A DNA stretch of 24,932 nucleotides from CAYWGR01 sp964458015. GTDB lineage: Bacteria; Planctomycetota; Planctomycetia; Pirellulales; Thermoguttaceae. The translations under genes were made by a program, and so were the position numbers. Positions 16,314 to 24,243 of the stretch are shown here, piece by piece; positions within the stretch are counted from its first letter, which is position 1; every line of letters begins with the position of its first letter. The notes under the pieces were generated by a model that ran no database searches, was not told where the DNA came from, and saw nothing but the letters and a program-made list of their open reading frames with translations. The stretch covers positions 1 to 24,932 of the forward strand of contig CAYWGR010000078.1 in the NCBI GenBank assembly GCA_964458015.1, written 5' to 3'.

Positions 16314-16667
16314 CACTGTTTTCCCGATAGAAGTCCGATCCTTCCCGAGAATCCGGTCCTTCCATCTATATTAACTAGCCGAACCAGGACAAATGTGGAC
16401 AAAATTGGCCGAAAGATTTTCCGCAACGCTGGGATATTCCAGAAAATGTGGAGATAAACCCCAAGACGCAGCCCTAGCGAATGTCATAAGTCGTTACAGC
16501 AGTTAGGCTTGCGCATACAACGCAACCACAACCACCGCAACCATCATGGGAGTGTTTGCGTCCCACTCCATTCGGGTTATAGGAAGGAATGGAGGTCTGC
16601 TGAATGCGTCATGCCGCTTGCAATTTCACAAGAATGGCCGCATGGCGGAATTGCAGTGAAACGGACA
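16314..16667. other. Intergenic region with two tandem hairpins
   Basis: 354 bp between the end of module 2 and the start of the module 1 sigma gene, both minus. It holds two clear inverted repeats: ACTCCATTC/GAATGGAGG (stem 16566-16573 with 16587-16594, 8 bp perfect) and a nested one, TGCAATT/AATTGCA (16619-16625 with 16649-16655) enclosing CCGC/GCGG. The second, close behind the lipoprotein stop at 16668, is the better terminator candidate, though no T-run follows. The part nearest 16313 should carry the sigma promoter; I cannot fix one. Confidence 0.45.
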
Positions 16668-17066
16668 CTACCGCGATCGAAGTTCCAGCGTAACCGCGTT
16701 CGTCTGGCCCGGTTCGACTTTGACCGACAGGCCGGAAGTTTTGGGATTGGAGTACTTGGCCGGAATTTTGACATAGCCCGGCGCTTTGCTGAAAAGGAGA
16801 GACTCGGTTTCGACGGTTGCTTGCAGCATCCCTTGCGGTGCATCGGCGACCGAGAATTTGCCTTCCGATCCAATGGCGGCGGTCGTTCGATACCGGGCGT
16901 CGTTTTTGGCGATCAATGTAATGCTTCCGCCGGCAAGTGGTGAGCCGTCGAATATAACTTGGCCGGAAACTGGCGATCGGTTGCTTTCCACCGGGAGAGG
17001 CGTTCGACCGCAACCGAAGGACCATAACAAAAACAACACGATGACGGAATAGCTGCGCATGTTCAT
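16668..17066 (-). CDS. Transthyretin-like lipoprotein, module 2
   Basis: 132 residues from the ATG at 17066. A lipoprotein-like signal, VIVLFLLWSFGC, puts the lipidated cysteine at 19, although SFG is a looser lipobox than in the module 1 protein. The mature part is a transthyretin/carboxypeptidase-regulatory-like sandwich: VSGQVIFDGSPLAGGSITLI, then a GKFSVADAPQGMLQATVE strand, KIPAKYSNP, and a final VKVEPGQTNAVTLELRS. It is the homologue in position and type of the lipoprotein at 12406. Here it lies after, not before, the DUF1559 gene. No good ribosome binding site precedes 17066; an in-frame TTG at 17099, three bases from the DUF1559 stop, and an ATG at 17060 are alternatives. Confidence 0.82.
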   Translation of the reverse strand: MNMRSYSVIVLFLLWSFGCGRTPLPVESNRSPVSGQVIFDGSPLAGGSITLIAKNDARYRTTAAIGSEGKFSVADAPQGMLQATVETESLLFSKAPGYVKIPAKYSNPKTSGLSVKVEPGQTNAVTLELRSR

Positions 17067-17099
17067 GGATTTTGTGGTTCGGGCTTCTTTGTGTATCAA

Positions 17100-18059
17100 T
17101 TACCACTCGCTAAGCGCCTGGCCGTCGGCAGGCATGATCACGTTGGTCCACACGGCCGTGGTGATATTCGGCGAAACAGGCCGCACGCTTCCGTCGGCCA
17201 AAACGACGTTCATCGCACCGGGGTGTGCGGATTGCGTCGTGTAGGGATTGCACACATCACCGGTCGGAGCATCTTGCGGCGGCGAAATTGCCGGAGCGCC
17301 GCTGGAATCATTAGCGGCAAAGTAACTGTCTAAATGGATTGTCGGCGTTGTTCCCAACCAAGCGGTTCGGCCATTACTCCACGTGGTTGGCGTTGGACAA
17401 GTGGAATACCTTTCCGCAAAAAGGACCGTGTTCGATGTTCCATCACGAAACGAGGCGATTGTGCGATGAACATTGGGTGTCGGCTGCCCCGTACACCAAT
17501 GGCCCAAGGCCTGAACGTTGCTCACATAGTTGCCGCCGCCGAAACTCCATCCGTCGGGCATGGTATTCACGCCATCGGCACTGGTAGAAGTCTCCGAGGG
17601 ACAGATATCCACACTAGGCGGTTTTGCAAAAGGCAAATTCGATAGGGGACCGAGCATATTTTGCGTATTGCCCTTGAATTGCATGTAAACGGCCTCTTGT
17701 TCCATGTACGGCAGCAGGAAATACACAGCACTGCTGATGTTGGCCGGCGCCTCCGTACTTACATCCGTGTAAGTAGTCGATGAATACTCACCAACGGTCG
17801 GATGATGTTTGCCTACCATCGGAAAATATCCGGCCGATTGCGGAAAGAACCCAAAGGATGATTCACAATTATGCATCCCCAACCCAATTTGCTTCAAATT
17901 GTTCTGGCATTTCATGCGTCGAGCCGCTTCGCGCGCCGATTGCACCGCCGGCAGCAATAGAGAAATGAGGATGCCGATGATGGTTATCACCACCAAGAGC
18001 TCCACGAGGGTAAATGCGGATTTGAGATGGTGGATTTTGGATGGTGGATTGCTGAACAT
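17100..18059 (-). CDS. DUF1559 prepilin-like protein, module 2
   Basis: 319 residues from the ATG at 18059, chosen for GGAGA 6 nt upstream. Prepilin-like signal: SAFTLVELLVVITIIGI, with alanine (A15) rather than glycine before the cleavage point, then AREAARRMKCQNNLKQIGLGMHN. The C-terminal hallmark is HPGAMNVVLADGSVRPVSPNI. The leader NPPSKIHHLKS (4-14) is encoded by the ATCCACCATC repeat word that is scattered in this window. Function unknown; expected to be processed by a prepilin peptidase and held in the envelope. It follows the PEP-CTERM gene and immediately precedes the transthyretin-like lipoprotein gene on the same strand. Confidence 0.9.
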   Translation of the reverse strand: MFSNPPSKIHHLKSAFTLVELLVVITIIGILISLLLPAVQSAREAARRMKCQNNLKQIGLGMHNCESSFGFFPQSAGYFPMVGKHHPTVGEYSSTTYTDVSTEAPANISSAVYFLLPYMEQEAVYMQFKGNTQNMLGPLSNLPFAKPPSVDICPSETSTSADGVNTMPDGWSFGGGNYVSNVQALGHWCTGQPTPNVHRTIASFRDGTSNTVLFAERYSTCPTPTTWSNGRTAWLGTTPTIHLDSYFAANDSSGAPAISPPQDAPTGDVCNPYTTQSAHPGAMNVVLADGSVRPVSPNITTAVWTNVIMPADGQALSEW

Positions 18060-18094
18060 GCGATATCTCCACAACATGAGAAGTTCGAGTGAAT

Positions 18095-18137
18095 GGCGGA
18101 TGGTGATGATATCTGCCATATTCATCCACCATCCGCC
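18095..18137 (-). terminator. Hairpin after PEP-CTERM gene 2 (GGATGGTGG word)
   Basis: GGCGGATGGTG (18095-18105) can pair with CACCATCCGCC (about 18127-18137), with a loop of about 21 nt. It lies just past the stop of the second PEP-CTERM gene on the minus strand. It is the same type of hairpin, from the same word, as at 12872-12910. It precedes the DUF1559 start, so it could attenuate downstream transcription. Confidence 0.45.
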
Positions 18138-18155
18138 ATCCAACATGCAAGTTTC

Positions 18156-18866
18156 TTACGTCCTCTTCCGCCAACCATAGGCCAACAATGCGATGAGAGC
18201 CGCAGTCATCGTAATCGCACCTGTCGCTGGCTCGGGAATGGATGATATGTTCAAATTGTCGATTGCACCAACAAAGTTCCAATTGTCGGTATCAACGGAA
18301 GCCAACGATCGAATGCGAACTCGCACGTCGCCCGTTCCATCTCCCGTATAGGTAAAGCTGTAGGCTTTCAGTACCTCGTTGCCCGCCCAAGCGTCGGGCG
18401 ATACCGTCTTCGAGGCTACAACGTCGTTCAATGGATTTAATAATTCCACCACAAACTGATCGCCGGACTCGGTTACTTGATTTCCAGACATATAAACGCC
18501 AGGACCTGCATCAAATGCAACCTGATAACTGGTTCCGGCCACATTGGCTGCGACGCCCGTGTCGCGTGCAACCGTGTTTAAGTTGACCCCGCTGTCAGCC
18601 CCATTACCCCATAACAAAAGCGCCCAGTCACCTAAGGTGATTTCTACAGCGTGGCAAGTCGCTGAGCCCGATTTTGACCAGCCGGTGATGTCTGAGCTAT
18701 GCCTCAGGTTCAGGCCTGACTGGTACTGTGTTCCCCAAGAAGTTCCGCTGCCGCCCAGACTATTGAAGTTTTCGGTTAGAATCGTATCGGCAACAGAACT
18801 GGAACATACCGAGGCGGAAAAGACACACAATAACACAACAAACACTGTCGCTCGTAGGGACAACAT
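18156..18866 (-). CDS. PEP-CTERM sorting domain protein, module 2
   Basis: 236 residues from the ATG at 18866, chosen for AGGAG 7 nt upstream; longer starts back to 18965 have no site. Signal peptide about 1-26 (VFVVLLCVFSASVCSSSVA). The body is a beta-rich single domain, beginning TILTENFNSLGGSGTSWG and with FNFVGAIDNLNIS-like text just before the tail, typical of PEP-CTERM proteins with a jelly-roll-like fold. The last 27 residues are the sorting tail: IPEPAT, a hydrophobic helix, AYGWRKRT. Ligand and function are unknown. It sits 86 bp after the Tat-exported protein gene and about 96 bp before the DUF1559 gene. Confidence 0.85.
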   Translation of the reverse strand: MLSLRATVFVVLLCVFSASVCSSSVADTILTENFNSLGGSGTSWGTQYQSGLNLRHSSDITGWSKSGSATCHAVEITLGDWALLLWGNGADSGVNLNTVARDTGVAANVAGTSYQVAFDAGPGVYMSGNQVTESGDQFVVELLNPLNDVVASKTVSPDAWAGNEVLKAYSFTYTGDGTGDVRVRIRSLASVDTDNWNFVGAIDNLNISSIPEPATGAITMTAALIALLAYGWRKRT

Positions 18867-18952
18867 AAAGAAGCTCCTGATTGAAAAAGACCTTTCGACT
18901 GAACAAATACGTTGAACACGCTTATCAAATAGAAACATCCTATGACGGCGGA

Positions 18953-19927
18953 TCATGCCATCCACGGCCGCGAACGATTCACCTTGGCTAATACCTTGCG
19001 GGCAATCCCGACGTCCTCCTCGATCTGAAAATCAAGCATGCCGGCCAGCACGAAGTCGGCGCCATTATCGAAGGAATACTGGAACGCCTCGCGCGGTTGG
19101 ATGGCTCCGGCCGCCATCACCTTGAACGCGATCCACGGTTTCTTAACCGTCTTCATGCACTCGACCACCTCCTCCGAACTGCGGCACCAAGCGTTGTCAT
19201 AGCTTCCAAACTCGCCTTTCTCCTCCGGTCGTTGCGCGGTTGGGTAATTGCGGGTATGCAGCGTTTTCTGATAGAAATCAACATCAATGCCGGCCTTCTC
19301 GCACTCAACAATCACACCCATCGTATGGGCAGCAATGCCGATCGGCAGACCCGTGGCCCGCATCTTGTCCACGGTCCGCTTTAGGAGGTCCATATTCTTT
19401 TGTTGAACGAGGCCGTCCGCGGCAACGCCCCATAGATACAGAACATCCGCACCGGCCTTAACGGCCTGATCGATTGATTCAAAAGGATCGTCCAACATGG
19501 GCGAAGCATAAACCGCCACAATCCACTTCATTGTGTTGCCATGGTCTTTCCGATACTGGACCAACGCCTTATGATTGATTTGCCCAATATGGATATTGAG
19601 AGAATTTACACCGTGTTTTTCCGCCAACGCGAGAGTCTCTGTGATCTTCGCGTCGGTATTGTAGTGGCACATAAGCTGCGACACATAGCGCAAGTCTCGG
19701 GCATGTGAGAAACCCGTCAACAAGTTTCCGCCGAGCATCAGGCGGCTCAATTCCAGCTTGCCGATTTTGCCGGTCCATGTGGGGCCGGGCGCGGCGGGCG
19801 GATTGGCGCCGGCCGGCGGTTGGTCGGCGGCGTTCAACGTCGAGGCCAAGCCCGCGCCCAGCATTGCTCCGGCCGATGCAAGGGTTGATTCCTTCACAAA
19901 AGTTCGACGTGTCATGTCGTGTGTCAT
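18953..19927 (-). CDS. Tat-exported TIM-barrel protein (aldo/keto reductase-like)
   Basis: 324 residues from the ATG at 19927 (AGGA 9 nt upstream). Twin-arginine signal: MTRRTFVKE with RR at 7-8, a hydrophobic stretch to LASTLNA, cleavage near residue 33. The mature protein reads as a (beta/alpha)8 barrel: LMLGGNLLTGFSHARDLRYV, LNIHIGQINHKALVQY, MKWIVAVYASP, ADVLYLWGVAAD, LPIGIAAHTMGV, WIAFKVMAAGAIQPREA, FVLAGMLD. I cannot place the catalytic residues with confidence; aldo/keto reductase-like is the nearest guess, and Tat export would suit a cofactor-loaded enzyme. It begins 5 bp after the stop of the FecR-LamG gene, so it is co-transcribed with the module 2 regulators. Confidence 0.75.
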   Translation of the reverse strand: MTHDMTRRTFVKESTLASAGAMLGAGLASTLNAADQPPAGANPPAAPGPTWTGKIGKLELSRLMLGGNLLTGFSHARDLRYVSQLMCHYNTDAKITETLALAEKHGVNSLNIHIGQINHKALVQYRKDHGNTMKWIVAVYASPMLDDPFESIDQAVKAGADVLYLWGVAADGLVQQKNMDLLKRTVDKMRATGLPIGIAAHTMGVIVECEKAGIDVDFYQKTLHTRNYPTAQRPEEKGEFGSYDNAWCRSSEEVVECMKTVKKPWIAFKVMAAGAIQPREAFQYSFDNGADFVLAGMLDFQIEEDVGIARKVLAKVNRSRPWMA

Positions 19928-19932
19928 CGTAG

Positions 19933-21906
19933 TTAATCCTTTGGTGAAGCTGTAGATTGAAGTTGAATTGCTGTTTGATAGTGCTTCCGGATAATTTCCG
20001 CAGGCAAGGAACGAGGATAGACTGCGACATGAGCAAGCCGGCCGTTCCAAAAACCGGTACTGACGTCGCCTCTTCCGATCTCGACCCAAACGGGGCCTAC
20101 ATTCGCGGGCTTGCTGCCGACAATCTTGCCGCAAGGTGTGCCGTTAAGATAGAGGTGGGCGGTATTGGATCCATCGAAAACAACTGCCACATGTAGCCAT
20201 TGTTTTATTGGCACATCATTTTGGCGCAGAGAGAACCACATGTCAGCATAAACCCAATAGGTAGTCCAGTCGATCGTGATTGGATCCTGAAGATTCATGG
20301 AGAAATTCTTGCGGCCAAGGTGCAATGCCCAGCCAACGCCATCACCACCGGCTATTGTGGACTTGCAGGCGGAGACAACCTTGGCTTGAACACCGATATC
20401 CTTGATCCAAAGCCAAGATTCAACGGTGAGGTTATTGGCCAAGGCAAACTCGTCATGCCGACCAATATCGACATAACCACTGATACCGTCGAGTTCCAAT
20501 GATCGAGAGTTATTGCCTAATGGCCCAGGCAGGCCCGCTGAAACTTTGTTCATGGCATAACCGTGAAAGCCGTTGCCTGAAAGGTCGGTAAATTTTCGAG
20601 AACCGGCAGGTTCGCTCAACGGCCAATAGCCCAACGGCTCATCGGCCAATACGATTTTTCTGTAAAGCGTTTCACAAAGGGGTTGTGCCGACGAGTCAGG
20701 CATTTTGCGGGCGAATAGATGTGGGGCATAGCGTATGGTAGTGAGAGCTTGCTCCTTTCGATCAATTTTCATGGCATTCCCCTCGATGATGCACTGATGC
20801 ATTGGCCGATTTCCAGGAGAATTCAAGGCACAAGCTTCGACGGCGCCTTGAAGAACGTGGACTTGAGTTGAACCGTTAGCCGCAACATACACCCCGAACT
20901 CGGTGCCAAGGTCGGTTACTACGGCCGTCGGTGTACGCACGGCGAAGACAGGGGCGGGGGATTGGGGGCGGGGGGCGGGAGAAGACGAGGGATTTGGGAT
21001 TGGGGATTTCGGGATTTCGGGATTTGTTTCACTGGCCACCGACCACTGGCTACTGGCCACTGTCGGCTGGCCACTGACCACTTTTTCACTACTCTCCTCT
21101 CTCCACTCTCCTCTCTTCTCTAAACGCGCCGTCAATTTGCCGACCGAGAGAAAACCACCGTCGGGGGAATCCACTTCATAGGTCACGGGTCCTTGGAGAA
21201 TCACTTTCGCACCGGTATCGTAGGTAATTTCCATGAGGCCGGAGGAAAGGATGAATTGATCGCCCAAGGCAATGTGCGATGTCAGATTATTGGTTGCATG
21301 AAATTCCAAACCCCTAGTCCCCACACCCTTCAATTGTCCCTTGCAGTTCACCATTCCCGTGATTTGACCGACGTAAGATTGCTCTTGCCGGTCATTGGAT
21401 GGGGCGGGCACGGAAGCCGGCGGGCGGTTGGTCGTGGCGATGGATTGCCGTTGGGAAACATAGATCAAAGAACTGCCCCAGAGCCCTAATGCGGTGATGA
21501 CCGTCGCCACGAGAAGCGAAAAGGGCACTTCCTGTGAGAAAAAGCCAACTGTGCCGCTCCAGGCATTTCCGAGAGTACCGAGCAGGGGAAAGGCAGGAGG
21601 AGCGGCCTCCGTGGAGAATAAATCGGGATCGGTTGCAGACGCTAGTGATCCCGATGTCGTATGTTCGGGGATCGGAAGAGAATCGGAATCCGCCATCGAG
21701 CAGTTCCAGGCGGAGTCGAGATCCTTTTGGATGGAAAGTTCTTCGTAACAATCTCGAATCAAGCCATGGAATAGAATTTTCGACCAGAACAGTTGGCGGG
21801 CTTCGGCCGACTGGAGCAACTGGGATTCCAACTCCTGCCGCTCCTCGACGAGGAGCCCCTCATCGACATACTGGTTCAGCAGATAGTCTAACCTAATTGC
21901 GTCCAT
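19933..21906 (-). CDS. FecR-type anti-sigma regulator with LamG sensor domain, module 2
   Basis: 657 residues. Same plan as the module 1 protein. A cytoplasmic helical part (1-115: LDYLLNQYVDEGLLVEERQEL) precedes juxtamembrane GFFSQEVPF (121-129) and a membrane helix (about 130-151). The FecR domain spans about 175-395 with MEITYDTGAKVILQGPV (225-241) and VRTPTAVVTDLGTEFGV (323-339). A low-complexity insert occupies 265-319. A LamG-like domain spans about 413-645 (LGYWPLSEPAG, LELDGISGYVDIG, LTVESWLWI, LHVAVVFDGSNTAHLYLNG, GRLAHVAVYPRSL). FecR parts of the two modules are clearly paralogous, while the N-terminal segments and LamG domains have diverged. The ATG at 21906 lies 1 bp after the sigma stop. 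Likely senses an external ligand and controls that sigma factor. Confidence 0.86.
   Translation of the reverse strand: MDAIRLDYLLNQYVDEGLLVEERQELESQLLQSAEARQLFWSKILFHGLIRDCYEELSIQKDLDSAWNCSMADSDSLPIPEHTTSGSLASATDPDLFSTEAAPPAFPLLGTLGNAWSGTVGFFSQEVPFSLLVATVITALGLWGSSLIYVSQRQSIATTNRPPASVPAPSNDRQEQSYVGQITGMVNCKGQLKGVGTRGLEFHATNNLTSHIALGDQFILSSGLMEITYDTGAKVILQGPVTYEVDSPDGGFLSVGKLTARLEKRGEWREESSEKVVSGQPTVASSQWSVASETNPEIPKSPIPNPSSSPAPRPQSPAPVFAVRTPTAVVTDLGTEFGVYVAANGSTQVHVLQGAVEACALNSPGNRPMHQCIIEGNAMKIDRKEQALTTIRYAPHLFARKMPDSSAQPLCETLYRKIVLADEPLGYWPLSEPAGSRKFTDLSGNGFHGYAMNKVSAGLPGPLGNNSRSLELDGISGYVDIGRHDEFALANNLTVESWLWIKDIGVQAKVVSACKSTIAGGDGVGWALHLGRKNFSMNLQDPITIDWTTYWVYADMWFSLRQNDVPIKQWLHVAVVFDGSNTAHLYLNGTPCGKIVGSKPANVGPVWVEIGRGDVSTGFWNGRLAHVAVYPRSLPAEIIRKHYQTAIQLQSTASPKD
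20950..21114 (-). repeat. Word-like low-complexity insert in FecR domain, copy 2
   Basis: An in-frame tract of about 55 codons at the position of copy 1. Coding-strand order: GA-rich words (complement of about 21084-21120), GTGGCCAGTGG words (about 21031-21082), AAATCCC words (about 20990-21027) and a C-rich block (about 20950-20979). Word order matches copy 1, but unit sequences and counts differ. Confidence 0.85.
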
Positions 21907-21907
21907 G

Positions 21908-22435
21908 TCAGCGAAGTTCCAACTGTTTGATTTTCCGCGTAACGCAATCGTGGACCGATGTTCGAGCCCGAGATAAAGTCACATAAACGGCCTCGGGCTT
22001 CCAGTTCATCCGGCGAGCGACCTCGGCGGGCTTGCAGGATTCGCCGTAACGCATATCCATGGCTTGCCGAGAACTGGGGGGCAACTCATCCAAACATTCT
22101 CGCAACAACGTCAAATAATCCTCCGACATCGCGGCGGCCGGGGCCGACGCGCAAAGCAAGTCGATCACCTCGGGCGAAAAAGTCTGCCAAGCCGTGCGGT
22201 TTTTGCGATGACACTCCAGAATTTTCAGCTTGGCTATCGCTGTCGCCCAGGCTAGAAAATTCGTGCCCTCCTGAAATGCGTCGGCCTTGGCCGTTATCAG
22301 AAGGAAACATTCCTGAAGGATGTCATCCACGCTGTTCAAGTCGGGAACGAACGCCCGAATAAACACCCGGATGGCCGCAATATGCTTTACGAATAATTGC
22401 TGGACCATCTCGGTATGGTTGGGCAGACGTTCCAT
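21908..22435 (-). CDS. ECF RNA polymerase sigma factor, module 2
   Basis: 175 residues. Region 2 lies at about 15-80: DLNSVDDILQECFLLI (32-47) and NFLAWATAIAKLKILECHRKNR (59-80). Region 4 lies at about 110-165: LDELPPSSRQAMDMRY, then a helix-turn-helix with KPAEVARRMNWKPEAVYVTLSRAR. The divergence from the module 1 and module 3 factors suggests distinct promoter sets. The ATG at 22435 is preceded by AGGG at about 9 nt. The stop is 1 bp before the start of the FecR-LamG gene, so the two form a coupled pair. The GntR-family gene ends 72 bp upstream on the same strand and may be co-transcribed. Confidence 0.9.
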   Translation of the reverse strand: MERLPNHTEMVQQLFVKHIAAIRVFIRAFVPDLNSVDDILQECFLLITAKADAFQEGTNFLAWATAIAKLKILECHRKNRTAWQTFSPEVIDLLCASAPAAAMSEDYLTLLRECLDELPPSSRQAMDMRYGESCKPAEVARRMNWKPEAVYVTLSRARTSVHDCVTRKIKQLELR

Positions 22436-22507
22436 GACCTAGACCCTTTCCCTACTATGTAATGATTTTTGGCACCGAAATCTTAGCCAAGAAAATTGAA
22501 AAACGAA

Positions 22508-23353
22508 CTAATCGGTTGGAGGAACATCTTCGGCAATTTGGGCAAGGTGTTGCTGCATGGCACGGTAGGCCGATGCGGGATCGTGACGTCGGATGGCCTC
22601 CAGAACGGCTCGATGGCCTGCCAAGGCGTGCTCAATCCCCACCCGGGAGATTGTCTGCCGGCGAGATTCCCAAAGGAGCCCCCAGATGGTGGAAAGCACG
22701 AGCCCAAACAGGGCGTTGCCTGCTGCGCCGGCCAACAAATTGTGAAATTCAATGTCTGCGTCGATTTGTGCGTCGAGGGTCGAGGCTGCGGCCTGCCGCT
22801 CGATGGTCTGCTGCATCTGGTCGATCTCGGCCGGTGTTGCCCTTTGAGCGGCCAAGGCGACGATCTCGCATTCCAAAGGCCGGCGTAATTCGGTTAATTC
22901 GCGTATCGAAGAATGTGAACGTCGCAGCATGGCGTCGAGCGTTTCGCGCACGGCCTCGGGGCCCGCCGGCTTGATCCGGGGCCGGCGTCCCTGCGAAATA
23001 TCAACCAAGCCGTGCGACCGCAAAGTACGCATGGCCTCGCGAATTACGGTATAAGAAACGCCGATGGTTTTGGCCAATGTACCTTCGGCCGGCAATTCGC
23101 TCCCGGGCGGAAATTCGCCGGAAAAGATGCCCTCGCGCACCCGTTCGACTACCTGTTCGACCAAGGCAACCCTTGGTTGAAGACGTTTGAGGGCGGAAGG
23201 CGCTTTCAGGGAATGCAAGGCGTGTTTCATAGATGTTTTTCCTGCCGATGGAGTTCGTTCCTTGGCACTTTCTTGTTCCAAGGAACTGTCTTGCTCCGAG
23301 GAAACAGGATTCATGGTTTTGATCTTCCTTGAAGCTTTCGATAAGGTTGTCAT
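22508..23353 (-). CDS. FadR-subfamily GntR transcriptional regulator
   Basis: 281 residues from the ATG at 23353. A winged helix-turn-helix (63-129: LVEQVVERVREGIFSGEF, PGSELPAEGTLAKTIGVS, VIREAMRTLRSHGLVDI) is followed by an all-helical FCD ligand domain (150-275). D200, H204, H247 and H269 match the metal-binding pattern of that domain. Members usually repress uptake or catabolism genes and respond to a small organic acid or sugar derivative. An N-terminal extension of about 60 low-complexity residues precedes the DNA-binding domain, which is unusual. The predicted transcription start lies so close to the earlier ATG (23377) that 23353, with AAGG upstream, is preferred; ATGs at 23314 and 23230 are also possible. 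It heads module 2 and may control it. Confidence 0.88.
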   Translation of the reverse strand: MTTLSKASRKIKTMNPVSSEQDSSLEQESAKERTPSAGKTSMKHALHSLKAPSALKRLQPRVALVEQVVERVREGIFSGEFPPGSELPAEGTLAKTIGVSYTVIREAMRTLRSHGLVDISQGRRPRIKPAGPEAVRETLDAMLRRSHSSIRELTELRRPLECEIVALAAQRATPAEIDQMQQTIERQAAASTLDAQIDADIEFHNLLAGAAGNALFGLVLSTIWGLLWESRRQTISRVGIEHALAGHRAVLEAIRRHDPASAYRAMQQHLAQIAEDVPPTD

Positions 23354-23377
23354 ATCTTCTACCTTCTCACTTCTCAT

Positions 23378-23692
23378 AGAGGTTATGGGCTCATCGTAGC
23401 AAATTGGTCCGTTTTGTCAACTTTTTTGCACACGCATGATCAACTTAGTAGCGAGATAGCTCTAGCGGCTGGTTTATATATGACTGAATAGGTTGGTTGT
23501 TTTGTATTGCACAAGCAGGAACGGCCCCATTCCGTTGAATTTCCATGCAATCCGAAATTTTTGTGGGTAAAGTGGAATTTGAGTTGGATATGTAAGGAGA
23601 AATTCAGCTAAGAGGCTAAGAAAGCACAGGAATATCCCCACTACGGTGGGTTGGCTTTGCCGGAATCAGATACGTTCGCAACGAGTGAGACG
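23378..23692. other. Divergent intergenic region, GntR gene and module 3 sigma gene
   Basis: 315 bp. It holds the GntR promoter described separately and must hold the plus-strand promoter for the module 3 sigma gene, which I cannot identify. An operator for the GntR protein is expected here, but I see no convincing palindrome. Confidence 0.4.
23393..23420 (-). promoter_or_regulatory. Sigma-70-type promoter for the GntR gene
   Basis: On the minus strand TTGACA (23415-23420) is followed after 16 bp by TACGAT (23393-23398), a near-consensus housekeeping promoter. Transcription would start near 23386, giving a leader of about 33 nt to the ATG at 23353. As the first promoter of module 2 it may also drive the sigma and FecR genes downstream. 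Confidence 0.65.
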
Positions 23693-24241
23693 ATGGTGGA
23701 TTCGCTCAACACATCACCCAATCCATCGCGAGATGGCGAGTTTGTCCGGTTGATGACCCTCTATCAACCGGATATCTACGCCTATCTCCGTTCGCTCATG
23801 TTCGTGGCGGAAGAAGCCGCGGACGTTCTGCAAGACACCAATCTTGTGCTTTGGGAAAAACGTGAGCAATTTCTCTGCGGCACCGATTTCCGCGCCTGGG
23901 CGTTTCAGATTGCGCGCTATAAGCTGTTGCAGCACCAAACCCGCAACAAACGGCAAGGCATATCGTTTTCCGAGTCGATGGTTGACGAGTTGGCGTTGCA
24001 GGCGGCCGGTTGTTTCGATGCCGACGATGACCCCATCGGCGAGTTGCGGCAGTGTTTGGCCAAACTACCGCCGAAGGATCGCGAGCTGATCTTACAGCGT
24101 TATGCGCCGTTGGCGACCTGCGAGAGCATAGCGGCGGCGATTGGTCGCCCCATACGCTGGGTCTATAAATCGTTGAGCCGGATCCGGCGTGAACTGCTCG
24201 ACTGCATTGCACGTTATTCGACAACGCGGAGGGAAGACTAA
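23693..24241 (+). CDS. ECF RNA polymerase sigma factor, module 3
   Basis: 182 residues from ATG 23693; an in-frame TTG at 23651 would add 14 residues and has GGTGGG just before it, so the start is uncertain. Region 2 lies at about 20-90: VAEEAADVLQDTNLVLW (38-54) and FRAWAFQIARYKLLQHQTRNKR (66-87). Region 4 lies at about 118-175: LAKLPPKDRELILQRY, then CESIAAAIGRPIRWVYKSLSRIRREL. The DVLQDTNLVLW and FRAWAFQIA segments are close to those of the module 1 sigma factor, pointing to a shared origin. The stop (TAA) ends 2 bp before the ATG of the FecR-type gene that follows. Confidence 0.9.
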   Translation: MVDSLNTSPNPSRDGEFVRLMTLYQPDIYAYLRSLMFVAEEAADVLQDTNLVLWEKREQFLCGTDFRAWAFQIARYKLLQHQTRNKRQGISFSESMVDELALQAAGCFDADDDPIGELRQCLAKLPPKDRELILQRYAPLATCESIAAAIGRPIRWVYKSLSRIRRELLDCIARYSTTRRED

Positions 24242-24243
24242 CG

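Noticed and set aside
16509..16943. Plus-strand frame opposite the module 2 lipoprotein
   Set aside because: Antisense to a well-supported gene and without any domain signal.
18060..18146. N-terminal extension of the module 2 DUF1559 protein (starting MLDGGWW)
   Set aside because: Again a translation of the hairpin word; the ATG at 18059 has GGAGA upstream and gives a normal prepilin leader.
19928..20134. 69-residue extension of the Tat protein
   Set aside because: It overlaps the FecR-LamG coding end in another frame and would bury the twin-arginine signal.
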